Positions 1 through 7,263 of a DNA stretch of 64,000 nucleotides are shown in pieces; position 1 is the stretch's first letter; every line of letters starts with the position of its first letter. The translations under genes were made by a program, and so were the position numbers. Source of the DNA: Paenibacillus polymyxa M1 (lineage in GTDB: Bacteria; Bacillota; Bacilli; Paenibacillales; Paenibacillaceae); the NCBI RefSeq assembly GCF_000237325.1, contig NC_017542.1, forward strand, positions 757,501 to 821,500. The letters are read 5' to 3'. The notes below the pieces were generated by a model. The model saw only the letters and a list, made by a program, of their open reading frames with translations. It did not search any database and was not told the DNA's origin.

Positions 1-631
<631 letters not shown>

Positions 632-708
632 AAGATAAGACGCAATAAGTTTCGGATCCAGTTTTCAGGGTGTAACCTTGAAGTTAGAATTTGCGAGGCA
701 AATTCATG

Positions 709-825
709 TTTGGTGGCGATAGCGGAGGGGTTCCACACGTACCCATCCCGAACACGACCGTTAAGCCCTCCAGCGCCGATGGTACTTGGACCGCAGGGTC
801 CTGGGAGAGTAGGACGCCGCCAAGC
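709..825 (+). rRNA. rrf: 5S rRNA
   Basis: A 5S rRNA of about 117 nt. It begins with TTTGGTGGCGATAGCGGAGG and ends with GGACGCCGCCAAGC, so the 5' and 3' ends pair to form helix I. The conserved loop CCCATCCCGAACACG lies near 740-755. It follows the 23S gene by about 78 nt with no tRNA between, and is the last gene of its rrn operon here. Confidence 0.96.
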
Positions 826-830
826 AAGAT

Positions 831-868
831 AAAAAGGCACATCCCAGTAAGGGGTGTGCCTTTTTTTG
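831..868 (+). terminator. rrn operon terminator
   Basis: A hairpin with arms AAGGCACATCCC and GGGGTGTGCCTT (one G-U pair) followed by seven T. It lies six bases after the 5S rRNA and fits a Rho-independent terminator for the rRNA operon. Confidence 0.9.
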
Positions 869-960
869 GAATCAAGCCGATCTTACTTACTTAACCATTT
901 ACTTCTACTTTTCCAGTAAGTATAGAAGTGTAAAACAGCAATTACATGCTTGCTTTATAA

Positions 961-1000
961 GAAAAACGACCAAGGGAAGTACCTTTCTTGGTCGTTTTTC
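961..1000 (-). terminator. terminator of the MarR-type gene
   Basis: A perfect 14-bp inverted repeat (GAAAAACGACCAAG / CTTGGTCGTTTTTC) with a 12-nt loop. It lies just beyond the stop of the leftward MarR-type gene. The A/T outer ends make it readable from either strand. Confidence 0.8.
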
Positions 1001-1008
1001 TATATTTG

Positions 1009-1434
1009 CTATTTCCTTGTGTTATCAACCATTCTCTGAAGCACACTCTCAAAGGTATGAAGATCGTCTTGAGAGATCCCAGCAATGGTGTCTTGCTTAA
1101 ACTTCTCAGCAATCGGCAGAAGCTTAAGACAAACCTGCGTACCAAGATCGGATAATTGAATTTGTTTCATTCGTTTGTCTGTGTCATCAATACTTCGAAG
1201 TAAATACCCTTCGGCTTCTAGTTTTTGTAGCAGCCGCACTACACTTGGCTCCTTAATCGACAATTCTTCTGCAAGTTCTCGTTGAGTCATGGATTTATGT
1301 GTATAGATATAATACATCGCAATCCATTGACTCCTAGTAATGTTATAAGGCCGAAATTCTTTCTCCAAGGCTTCCGAAAAGATTTTTCCACTACGATTGG
1401 TAATAAAAGCAAGACAATTCTCTAAGTTAAACAT
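1009..1434 (-). CDS. MarR/OhrR-type transcriptional regulator
   Basis: MarR-family winged-helix repressor of about 141 residues. The central stretch carries the helix-turn-helix (MTQRELAEELSIKEPSVVRLLQKLE) followed by the wing with the family motif DDTDKRMKQIQLSDLG. The N-terminus reads MFNLENCLAFI, which resembles the LENQLCFLL of B. subtilis OhrR. The cysteine sits two residues earlier than the OhrR sensing Cys, so thiol sensing is possible but not shown. It is divergent from the osmC / lipoyl-DLDH operon, which it probably controls. The start is uncertain: ATG 1434 fits the family length, but TTG 1479 and ATG 1476 are also in frame and none has a strong ribosome site. Confidence 0.85.
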   Translation of the reverse strand: MFNLENCLAFITNRSGKIFSEALEKEFRPYNITRSQWIAMYYIYTHKSMTQRELAEELSIKEPSVVRLLQKLEAEGYLLRSIDDTDKRMKQIQLSDLGTQVCLKLLPIAEKFKQDTIAGISQDDLHTFESVLQRMVDNTRK

Positions 1435-1526
1435 GGCCACACCAACCCATTCAACTAAACTATATTTCTTATACATCAACTTAAGTATAACAGACCTTTG
1501 TACTTTTCATCATATCAGATACTTTC

Positions 1527-1555
1527 TTAACAGTTAAAATAAATTACTTAGCTAA
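1527..1555. promoter_or_regulatory. two small palindromes, candidate MarR operator
   Basis: TTAACAGTTAA (1527-1537) and TTAGCTAA (1548-1555) are perfect short palindromes in the divergent region between the MarR-type gene and osmC. They lie immediately upstream of the osmC -35 box. Position and symmetry suggest operator half-sites for the adjacent regulator; this is inference. Confidence 0.4.
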
Positions 1556-1558
1556 CTA

Positions 1559-1587
1559 TTGATTTTCGAAACCAAGAGTGCTACAAT
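1559..1587 (+). promoter_or_regulatory. sigma-A-type promoter for osmC
   Basis: TTGATT (1559-1564), a 17-nt spacer and TACAAT (1582-1587) form a good vegetative promoter about 45 bases upstream of the osmC ribosome binding site. Confidence 0.6.
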
Positions 1588-1637
1588 TTCCCTGAATAAA
1601 GTTATTTTTTTCACAAAGTAAACGGGAGGTTATATTT

Positions 1638-2078
1638 ATGTTAACTACATTTAAAGCTACTGCAAAAAAATTACCTGAAGGGTTGCAGGTGGAAGCTCAA
1701 TCTAGAGGGTTTAAAATTGTGATGGATGAACCTGAAGATTTTGGTGGAACCGACAAAGCGATGAATCCGGTTGAAGCACTTCTGTGTGCGCTTGGTGCAT
1801 GTCAGTCGATCGTTGTTGCTGCTTTTGCCGAAAGCTTTGGGTTTTCGTATGAAGAATTCCATATAGAGCTGGAAGGAGATTTGGACCCGGATGGGTTCAT
1901 GGGGTTAGCGGATGTTCGTTGTGGCTTTCAGGAGATTCGTTTTGTCATGCACTTTAAAACGACAGAAAGCCAAGAAAAAGCAGAAGCTTTTGCAGCGTTT
2001 GTTGAAAAGACTTGTCCTGTGGGTGATTGTTTGGCTAATGGGGTTAAATTGGTACAAGCTGGCGTAGTCAGACGTTAA
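1638..2078 (+). CDS. OsmC/Ohr-family peroxiredoxin-like protein
   Basis: OsmC-family protein of 146 residues, the normal family length. Members are thiol peroxidases that reduce organic hydroperoxides with two cysteines. Both candidate cysteines are visible: one in the helix motif ALGACQSIVVAAFA and one in the C-terminal TCPVGDCL motif. The start ATG is supported by GGGAGGT eight bases upstream. It is followed after 58 bases by a lipoyl-domain/dihydrolipoamide dehydrogenase fusion, almost certainly in the same transcript. Ohr/OsmC enzymes are known to take electrons from lipoylated proteins reduced by lipoamide dehydrogenase, so the pair makes functional sense. The exact substrate is unknown. 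Confidence 0.88.
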   Translation: MLTTFKATAKKLPEGLQVEAQSRGFKIVMDEPEDFGGTDKAMNPVEALLCALGACQSIVVAAFAESFGFSYEEFHIELEGDLDPDGFMGLADVRCGFQEIRFVMHFKTTESQEKAEAFAAFVEKTCPVGDCLANGVKLVQAGVVRR

Positions 2079-2136
2079 ATTATTCGCTAAAAGGGCTCAA
2101 TAAATTCTCTTTTGGTTGTGAAGGAGTTTGAGAATT

Positions 2137-3822
2137 ATGGAAGTTAAAATGTCAATGATCCCTGGAGGAAAAAAGGGGAAAGCCAGCAGAAATCACGTCC
2201 AGCTCGGACAAAACGTTTCCTTTGGGGATGTACTACTTGAGGTTGAGACAGGAAAAGGTGTTCGAGAAATTACAGCGACTGTCGAGGGAAGCATTAGTAA
2301 AATCCACTTTGAAGAAGGCGACGAAGTGTCCTCTAATCAGGTCTTGTTTACAATTGACGCTGCTGCCGAAGAGGGGACGTCTACAGTAACATCACAGGCT
2401 ACTAAGATGGAACAACCTACACTGGATAAGAACGTGGACTTACTAATTATTGGAGCTGGACCAGGAGGGTATGTGGCAGCGATTTATGCCGCTAAAAAAG
2501 GAATAAAGGTGGCCTTGGTGGAAAAGGAGGAGTTGGGTGGCACCTGTCTTAATGTAGGGTGTATTCCAACTAAATCCCTGGTGAAGTCTTCTGAGATTTG
2601 TCACCACATCAAGGAATCGTCTTTGTTTGGTATTCATACGGGAACAGATCTTCAAGTCGATATGAAACAAGTCATTCGTCGTAAAGATGAAATCAAAGGA
2701 AAATTGATTTCGGGTATTGATTATTTAATGGAAAAAAATAATATTGAAATTATTCGCGGTCAAGCAGCCTTTTTATCTGCCACACAAGTAAGCGTCAAAG
2801 GACAACGACATTACCAGGTTACAGCAAACGATATCATTATTGCGACAGGTTCTAAAATTACCAAAGTGAATATTCCCGGCATCAATCTTCCTATTGTAAT
2901 GAATAGTACCGATGCCCTTGCCTCTACTGAACTACCAAAAAGTATTACGATTATTGGCGGTGGTGTGATTGGTATGGAGTTTGCTTTCATCTATCGCAAT
3001 TTCGGCGTAGAGGTTCACGTAGTAGAATTTATGGATCGTTTGTTGACCATGGTTGACAGTGACATTTCAGAAGAAATTAAACAATTGGCAGAGAATGCTG
3101 GGATTCATATCCATACCCAATCCAAGGTATCTAAGATCCAACAGGCGGACAATGGACAGGCTATTGTCACCTATGAAAACAAACAAGGTGAGCATTTGTT
3201 AGTTAGCGAGAAAGTGCTTGTTGCGATCGGACGTGAGCCCAATTTGGATGGACTGGATATTGAACAAGCGGGTATCCAGCGCAATGAGCGAGGGAAAGGC
3301 ATTGCCGTTAACGAATATATGCGTACAAACGTCGAACATATCTATGCCATTGGTGATGTGACGGATATTATGCAGCTTGCCCATGTCGCCTCCCATCAGG
3401 GGATCACGGCTATTGATGCCATCATGGGTGGATCGGAAGGTATGCACTATGCCGCCATTCCAAATGTCATCTTTACTTCACCCGAAATCGCAAGTGTTGG
3501 TATATTAGAGGATCAATGCAAGCGAGAGGGAATGGATTTCAGTGTAAGCAAAGTTTCGTTCTCCAGCAATGGGAAAGCATTAACGATGAATGAATCGGAA
3601 GGCTTTATTAAATTGATAAAGGATAATGTGACACAAAAAATTGTGGGTGGATCGATCATTGGTCCAGATGCATCATCTTTAATCAGTAGCCTGACATTGG
3701 CGATTGCCAATGAGCTGACAGAGCAGCAAATCACGCAAACGGTTTTTGCTCATCCAACGACTGGAGAAGTGATTCACGAAGCTGCGTTTGGCCTTAGCAT
3801 TGGAGCGCTTCATCAAGCGTAA
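2137..3822 (+). CDS. lipoyl domain-dihydrolipoamide dehydrogenase fusion
   Basis: A 561-residue fusion. Residues 1-75 form a biotinyl/lipoyl domain with candidate lipoyl lysine K40 in EVETGKGVRE (usual motif ETDKA). After a short linker comes a full FAD-dependent dihydrolipoamide dehydrogenase from about residue 98. It has the FAD motif GAGPGGYVAA, the redox-active pair in GGTCLNVGCIPTKS, the NAD motif IGGGVIGMEFA, the second FAD motif YAIGDVT and the catalytic His-Glu segment AHPTTGEVIHEA. The ATG at 2137 is chosen because AAGGAG at 2121-2126 is correctly spaced; the in-frame TTG at 2128 is too close. The gene stands alone without E1/E2 genes, next to osmC, so a role in recycling a lipoyl donor for the peroxidase is likely but inferred. 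Confidence 0.93.
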   Translation: MEVKMSMIPGGKKGKASRNHVQLGQNVSFGDVLLEVETGKGVREITATVEGSISKIHFEEGDEVSSNQVLFTIDAAAEEGTSTVTSQATKMEQPTLDKNVDLLIIGAGPGGYVAAIYAAKKGIKVALVEKEELGGTCLNVGCIPTKSLVKSSEICHHIKESSLFGIHTGTDLQVDMKQVIRRKDEIKGKLISGIDYLMEKNNIEIIRGQAAFLSATQVSVKGQRHYQVTANDIIIATGSKITKVNIPGINLPIVMNSTDALASTELPKSITIIGGGVIGMEFAFIYRNFGVEVHVVEFMDRLLTMVDSDISEEIKQLAENAGIHIHTQSKVSKIQQADNGQAIVTYENKQGEHLLVSEKVLVAIGREPNLDGLDIEQAGIQRNERGKGIAVNEYMRTNVEHIYAIGDVTDIMQLAHVASHQGITAIDAIMGGSEGMHYAAIPNVIFTSPEIASVGILEDQCKREGMDFSVSKVSFSSNGKALTMNESEGFIKLIKDNVTQKIVGGSIIGPDASSLISSLTLAIANELTEQQITQTVFAHPTTGEVIHEAAFGLSIGALHQA

Positions 3823-3832
3823 CATTAAAAAT

Positions 3833-3882
3833 AAAAGGAATGCTTCTAGTCTAAGTAAACGGACAAGGAAGCATTCCTTTTT
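3833..3882 (+). terminator. terminator after lipoyl-DLDH gene
   Basis: The arms AAAAGGAATGCTTC and GAAGCATTCCTTTT are perfectly complementary, followed by a short T tract. It closes the osmC-lipoyl-DLDH operon. Confidence 0.88.
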
Positions 3883-3895
3883 GATACCGCCCAGG

Positions 3896-3925
3896 TTGAC
3901 AAATAGTGCTGGATGCAAATAGAAT
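3896..3925 (+). promoter_or_regulatory. promoter of the decayed MFS gene
   Basis: TTGACA (3896-3901), an 18-nt spacer and TAGAAT (3920-3925). This vegetative promoter survives upstream of the broken transporter gene. Confidence 0.5.
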
Positions 3926-3985
3926 GATTTATTATAATACTACTTATTAAAAGATATATAAAAAGTATCGTTAAGGAGCTAAGCG

Positions 3986-5033
3986 ATGACAGTAGAACCC
4001 TCCATGAATCCTAGGATAGTTCGCAATGTTTTATTTGTTTTATTCGCTTTACCGGGTATAGCTTTTGCTTCCTGGGTATCCCGCACGCCTGTCATACGCG
4101 ATATTTTGCATGTCTCGACTGCCGAAATGGGGATTATTATTTTTGGATTAGCCGCGGGTTCCTTATTGGGACTACTTAGTGCGGGCAATGTTATTTCTCG
4201 TATAGGTGGACGGTCGGTCATTCTGGGAAGTGCGCTTTTGATTGTGATTGGTTTTGTCATTGTAGGGTTGGGAACTGCATTTTCGCTCACGAGCATGGTG
4301 TTTGTTGGTTTGGTCATCTTTGGTGGTGGCTATGGTACAGCCGAAGTAGCTCTTAATGTCGAAGGTTCTGCGGTAGAAAATCAGTTGAATAAAACGCTTT
4401 TGCCCGCCTTTCACGGTTCGTTTAGTATGGGGACACTTGTAGGAGCTATCATCGATTCTGTAGCAGCGGCGTTACGAATACCTGTTGTGATTCATTTTGG
4501 AGCTATGGCTGCCATGATTGCCGCAGTAACTTTCTACTTGCATCGTTATTCATGATACAGGTAAAGAAAAGGAAGTTTCTACGCAAAAGGTTGGATCTAA
4601 TATCAAGGTTCAGCTTGCTGTCTGGAAAGAAAGGCGAATCCTACTGATTGGGATCATCGTGCTCGGGATGGCGTTTGCAGAAGGGGCTGCGAATGACTGG
4701 CTGCTGTGGGTATTATTCTAGTGATCTGGGGACAGCATTATCTCTTAGCTGGATTGGGTATCTTGCTATGGGGGCTTGGAGCTTCACTTGGTTTTCCTGT
4801 AGGTTTGTCTGCTGCCGGAGATGATCCTCGTGGTGCAGCTGTCCGGGTAGGAGCCGTAGCCACAATAGGTTATATTGCCTTTAGTGGGACCTCCGGGATT
4901 AGGGCTTTTAGGTGAACATGTGGGTCTCCTGCATGCTTTAATTGTAGTGCTCATTGGCGTTATTGTTGCTGGTTTGATATCGGGTGCTGCCCGGCCCGTG
5001 GGGACGAAAGAAAAAAATGAGATTAAAATATAA
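3986..5033 (+). pseudogene. MFS transporter, broken (YbjJ-like)
   Basis: Remains of a major facilitator superfamily transporter spread over three frames. The first frame (3986-4555) covers the N-terminal helices, with FASWVSRTPVIRDIL and the loop IGGRSVI. A +1 shift near 4550 leads into HDTGKEKEV and on to GMAFAEGAANDWLL (to about 4705). The next family segment expected there, roughly 50-60 residues, is missing, and homology resumes in another frame at GIILVIWGQHY (4706). A final shift near 4890 restores VGPPGLGLLGEHVGLLHALIVV to a stop at 5033. Two frameshifts plus an internal deletion argue for a true pseudogene rather than a sequencing error. An RBS (AAGGAG) and promoter remain. Confidence 0.85.
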
Positions 5034-5046
5034 AGGGGATTGTCGC

Positions 5047-5616
5047 ATGTCTATGAAAACGGAAAAACAAAAGATGCTGGATGGGGAACTGTATGTAGCA
5101 GCTGATCCTCAATTAACGAGTGAAAGAGAGTATGCGAGAAGATGTGTACGTCTCTTTAATCAGACGACTGAGGCGGATAGTGAGTACCGTGAAAAGTTAC
5201 TTAAGGAGCTTTTCGGTTCCACAGGTGAAAATATAAGCATGGAACCCAACATACGCTGTGACTACGGATACAACATCCATGTTGGGGAAAATTTCTATGC
5301 CAACTTTGACTGTACCATTTTGGATGTATGCGAGGTGCGTATTGGGGATAATTGTTTTCTGGCTCCGGGAGTGCATATTTACACAGCGACTCACCCCCTT
5401 GATCCATTTGAACGAATTGCTGGTCCAGAGTATGGAAAGCCTGTAACGATTGGCAATAATGTATGGATTGGCGGCAGGGCAGTTATTAATCCCGGTGTTA
5501 CGATAGGTAATAACGTCGTAGTGGCATCAGGAGCAGTCGTAACCAAAGATGTTCCAGATCATATGATTGTAGCTGGGAATCCGGCACGAATAATCAAGCA
5601 AGTTGAAATCTCCTAA
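5047..5616 (+). CDS. maa: maltose/galactoside O-acetyltransferase
   Basis: Acetyl-CoA-dependent sugar O-acetyltransferase of the left-handed beta-helix (hexapeptide repeat) family, 189 residues. The N-terminal Mac domain ([14 protein letters not shown]...[12 protein letters not shown]) is followed by hexapeptide repeats. The catalytic-His region is [12 protein letters not shown] and the C-terminal signature [15 protein letters not shown]...NPARII is intact. ATG 5047 follows AGGGGAT at good spacing. The upstream in-frame extension overlaps the MFS pseudogene and is not needed. It acetylates maltose, glucose or similar sugars in the cytoplasm, a detoxification role in related bacteria. Confidence 0.9.
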   Translation: MSMKTEKQKMLDGELYVAADPQLTSEREYARRCVRLFNQTTEADSEYREKLLKELFGSTGENISMEPNIRCDYGYNIHVGENFYANFDCTILDVCEVRIGDNCFLAPGVHIYTATHPLDPFERIAGPEYGKPVTIGNNVWIGGRAVINPGVTIGNNVVVASGAVVTKDVPDHMIVAGNPARIIKQVEIS

Positions 5617-5650
5617 ACAACAAACAGGTTAATCATTTATGATTTGTACC

Positions 5651-5693
5651 AAAGATCCTATTAAAAGAGCCCCTTATTTTAATAGGATCTTTT
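5651..5693. terminator. bidirectional terminator
   Basis: AAAGATCCTATTAAAA and TTTTAATAGGATCTTT form a perfect 16-bp stem with a 10-nt loop. It lies between the convergent maa and XRE-cupin genes and can serve both. Confidence 0.85.
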
Positions 5694-5737
5694 ATATTTA
5701 AGGACTTTTACATATATGCTCTTCAAGAATTGAACTA

Positions 5738-6292
5738 TTATACAGAGTAATAAATGATCATATTCATCCTTACCAGCGTTTCTCCTAAATTATAGTATAT
5801 GTGCGGACGGTCTGCTTTAAAGCGTATCGAATCTCCGGCTTTCACCGTGTACGTTTCTTCGCTGACTTTTACCACCATTTCACCCTCAAATACGGTAATA
5901 AATTCTTCAGTACCCTCACGGTGAGGGGCGGAACTCAGTTCCCCGCCTGTTTCAATCTCTACGGTGTAGACCTCAAAATTTCTGTTTCCTTCATAGGGGA
6001 AAAACGGATACAAACGATAGTGATTGCTTTCTTCAAGCACTTGTACTTTGCTTTTGGGAACGACTACGGCATCGGCAGGCGGTTCGCTAATCAGGGCAGT
6101 GAATGATATTTTCAAGCCGTTCGCAATTTTCCATACCGTTGTAATCGAAGGATTCGATTCTCCACGTTCAATCTGGCCGAGCATTGTTTTACTGATCCCC
6201 GTCAGGTCAGCTAATTTATCTAAACTCAATTTTCTTTCATTTCTTAAATGTTTTAGGTTTTTACTTAAAATCAAATTAATATTCTCCATCAT
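5738..6292 (-). CDS. XRE-family regulator with C-terminal cupin domain
   Basis: A 184-residue regulator. Residues 5-60 form a lambda-repressor-type helix-turn-helix (LKHLRNERKLSLDKLADLTGISKTMLGQIERGESNPS). Residues 100-184 form a small cupin that binds an effector (REGTEEFITVFEGEMVVKV, then AGDSIRFKADRPHIYYN). ATG 6292 has GGGAGCGG upstream; the longer in-frame version lacks a ribosome site. It is divergent from a LysE-type exporter with a perfect palindrome between them, the classic layout for a metabolite-responsive repressor controlling itself and an exporter. The effector is unknown. Confidence 0.88.
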   Translation of the reverse strand: MMENINLILSKNLKHLRNERKLSLDKLADLTGISKTMLGQIERGESNPSITTVWKIANGLKISFTALISEPPADAVVVPKSKVQVLEESNHYRLYPFFPYEGNRNFEVYTVEIETGGELSSAPHREGTEEFITVFEGEMVVKVSEETYTVKAGDSIRFKADRPHIYYNLGETLVRMNMIIYYSV

Positions 6293-6323
6293 TTTTCCGC
6301 TCCCTATTGTGCTATATAAAGAA

Positions 6324-6370
6324 CATGATGTACAATCATGAAGTACAAATGTGCGTTTCAACGCACATTT
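6324..6370. promoter_or_regulatory. two inverted repeats, candidate XRE-cupin operators
   Basis: CATGAT-GTACA-ATCATG (6324-6340) and AAATGTGCGT-TTCA-ACGCACATTT (6347-6370) are perfect inverted repeats in the divergent promoter region. The second is a 10-bp arm palindrome with a 4-nt centre, a typical dimer binding site. Confidence 0.55.
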
Positions 6371-6404
6371 TATTCAATTATAACACACTGGAGTTGATTG
6401 TTGC

Positions 6405-6986
6405 ATGCCGTTTATTCCATTTTTATCTTATGTGCTTGTTACTAGCTTTACGCCAGGCCCCAACAATATTATGTCATTGGACAGTGCCAGGCGGTTAGGT
6501 TTGAAGAGAGCTTTTCCATTCTTACTGGGAGTAACAGCAGGCTGTTTCGCCATTATGTTGTTAGCCTGCTATTTTAATCTTGCTTTATATCATTTCTTGC
6601 CTCGGGTTAAAATCTGGATGAATGTTCTTGGTAGTCTGTACATGCTTTATCTGGCAGTAAAAATAGCAAAGAGCAAATCTACTTCGGAGGATAATGACCA
6701 CAATGAAGGATATTCCTTCAAATCAGGACTGCTGCTGCAATTTATCAATTTAAAAATCATTTTGTATGGTATTACGGTCATTTCAACGTTTGTTATGCCG
6801 TATGATGTGTCGTATATGACAATGTTTACGATCTCGTTACTCCTGACCTGTATTGGTTTTGTAGCTGTAATGTGCTGGGCGATTTTCGGAGCTATGTTCC
6901 AGCGCTTCTTGAATAAGTATGAGCGCTCCTTCAATATCATTATGGCCTTATTGCTCCTTTATAGTGCACTATCCATATGGATTTAA
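6405..6986 (+). CDS. LysE-family amino-acid/metabolite exporter
   Basis: LysE/RhtB-type membrane exporter of 193 residues with about six hydrophobic segments. The N-terminal family signature is present (FLSYVLVTSFTPGPNNIMS), followed by ARRLGLKRAFPFLLGVTAG. It exports amino acids or related small molecules at the cytoplasmic membrane. GGAG lies about 11 bases upstream of the ATG. The divergent XRE-cupin gene probably controls it. The substrate cannot be read from sequence. Confidence 0.88.
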   Translation: MPFIPFLSYVLVTSFTPGPNNIMSLDSARRLGLKRAFPFLLGVTAGCFAIMLLACYFNLALYHFLPRVKIWMNVLGSLYMLYLAVKIAKSKSTSEDNDHNEGYSFKSGLLLQFINLKIILYGITVISTFVMPYDVSYMTMFTISLLLTCIGFVAVMCWAIFGAMFQRFLNKYERSFNIIMALLLLYSALSIWI

Positions 6987-7010
6987 ATAAATACCGTATT
7001 CACGATTTAA

Positions 7011-7047
7011 AAGAGAGGTTCCTGACTTATAAGCAGGAGCCTTTTTC
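7011..7047 (+). terminator. terminator after lysE-type gene
   Basis: The arms AGGTTCCTG and CAGGAGCCT (one G-T pair) are followed by TTTTT. The 110 bases after it, up to the tre promoter, show no gene. Confidence 0.75.
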
Positions 7048-7156
7048 GTGTGAACAGAGCTTATTCAAAGATTCATGAAATATAATCCGGACAGAATGGA
7101 TGAGTTTCCTGATCATTTAGTCGTAAAACGGGTATTACCTTAATACATAAAGTATA

Positions 7157-7198
7157 TTGACAACTTGTATATACATGATTTAATCTTGTATATACAAG
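7157..7198 (+). promoter_or_regulatory. tre promoter with two TreR-type operators
   Basis: TTGACA (7157-7162), a 16-nt spacer and TTTAAT (7179-7184). Two operators overlap it: CTTGTATATACATG (7164-7177), inside the spacer, and the perfect palindrome CTTGTATATACAAG (7185-7198), just after the -10. Their centres are 21 bp apart, two helical turns. The core TTGTATATACAA matches the known B. subtilis TreR site. Confidence 0.85.
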
Positions 7199-7202
7199 AA
7201 GT

Positions 7203-7216
7203 TGAAAGCGTTATAT
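7203..7216 (+). promoter_or_regulatory. CcpA-type cre site
   Basis: TGAAAGCGTTATAT matches the cre consensus TGWAARCGYTWNCW except at one position. It lies directly downstream of the tre promoter, where bound CcpA-HPr(Ser-P) would block transcription when glucose is present. Confidence 0.6.
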
Positions 7217-7263
7217 TAAATTCTTTTACGCTACTTCATTTCGCAAGAAAGGAATGAGCATGA

